Part shown: positions 63,941 through 64,000 of the stretch, piece by piece | Numbering within the stretch: the stretch's first letter is position 1 | Layout of the letters: the number at the start of each line of letters is the position of its first letter | DNA from: Silvimonas amylolytica | GTDB lineage: Bacteria > Pseudomonadota > Gammaproteobacteria > Burkholderiales > Chitinibacteraceae | NCBI RefSeq assembly: GCF_014645555.1 | Contig: NZ_BMLY01000009.1 | Location: forward strand, 45,357 to 109,356 | Reading direction: 5' to 3' | Length of the DNA stretch: 64,000 nt | Program-made: the position numbers and the translations under genes | The notes under the pieces: model-generated | Database searches by the model: none | Told to the model about the DNA's origin: nothing | The model's input: only the letters and a program-made list of their open reading frames with translations

Positions 63941-64000
63941 TTACTCAACGATCTTGGCAACAACGCCGGCGCCAACAGTACGGCCACCTTCACGGATGGC
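63941..64000 (-). CDS. tuf: Elongation factor Tu, 3' end (runs off right edge)
   Basis: The last 19 codons read AIREGGRTVGAGVVAKIVE and stop, which is the invariant C-terminus of EF-Tu domain III. The rest lies outside the window. Its place upstream of rpsJ fits the str-S10 junction. Confidence 0.95.
   Translation of the reverse strand, partial: AIREGGRTVGAGVVAKIVE

Overview
The window looks like a chromosomal segment of an aerobic betaproteobacterium, most plausibly of the order Neisseriales (Chromobacteriaceae/Chitinibacteraceae type). This is inferred from the shared housekeeping gene order, the short FeoB, the dusB-fis-purH arrangement and the protein sequences; no 16S gene is present. 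Almost all of it is ordinary core genome with dense coding. There is no prophage, CRISPR array or complete insertion sequence.

Layout. 1-3.2 kb: 5' end of gltB, a 266-bp MITE-like inverted-repeat element in its upstream region, then feoAB behind a perfect FNR-type site and a Fur-box-like site. 3.2-6.3 kb: a GntR-like LacI-family repressor divergent from an orphan sugar-binding lipoprotein-like or periplasmic protein, with a palindromic operator between them. 6.5-13.5 kb: hemA, a GNAT gene, prfA, an RNase II-type gene, panD and hemF. 13.5-18.8 kb (minus strand): purD, pagP, purH, fis, dusB. 19-26.2 kb: an unrecognised barrel-like protein, hisC, a lemA/GIDE-domain pair, nadE, a small serine hydrolase and a LysE-type exporter. 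26.3-31.7 kb: a MarR-regulated DHA2 efflux pump, an EAL-CBS-GGDEF protein and an O-acetylhomoserine sulfhydrylase. 31.8-37 kb: mutL, a membrane protein, miaA and a GNAT gene in one tight run, then an ArsR/SRPBCC pair. 37-38.4 kb: a PPi-type phosphofructokinase.

38.7-42.8 kb is the most interesting accessory region: a four-gene Anbu cluster (circularly permuted ATP-grasp, alpha-E protein, transglutaminase-like protein, Anbu proteasome-like peptidase). It is a conserved but functionally unsolved peptide-tagging/proteolysis candidate. It is followed by an esterase-like hydrolase, prmB (methylates ribosomal protein L3, encoded at the far end of the window), a YafJ-type amidotransferase, fabI, ygfZ and an AsmA-like gene.

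49.0-49.7 kb holds two identical tRNA-Asn genes, each with its own promoter and terminator. 49.9-64 kb is the minus-strand S10-spc-alpha ribosomal protein supercluster from the end of tuf and rpsJ through rplQ. Three points stand out there: no infA gene between secY and rpmJ, a terminator-like hairpin between rpsJ and rplC, and a strong terminator between rpsQ and rplN at the usual S10/spc boundary.
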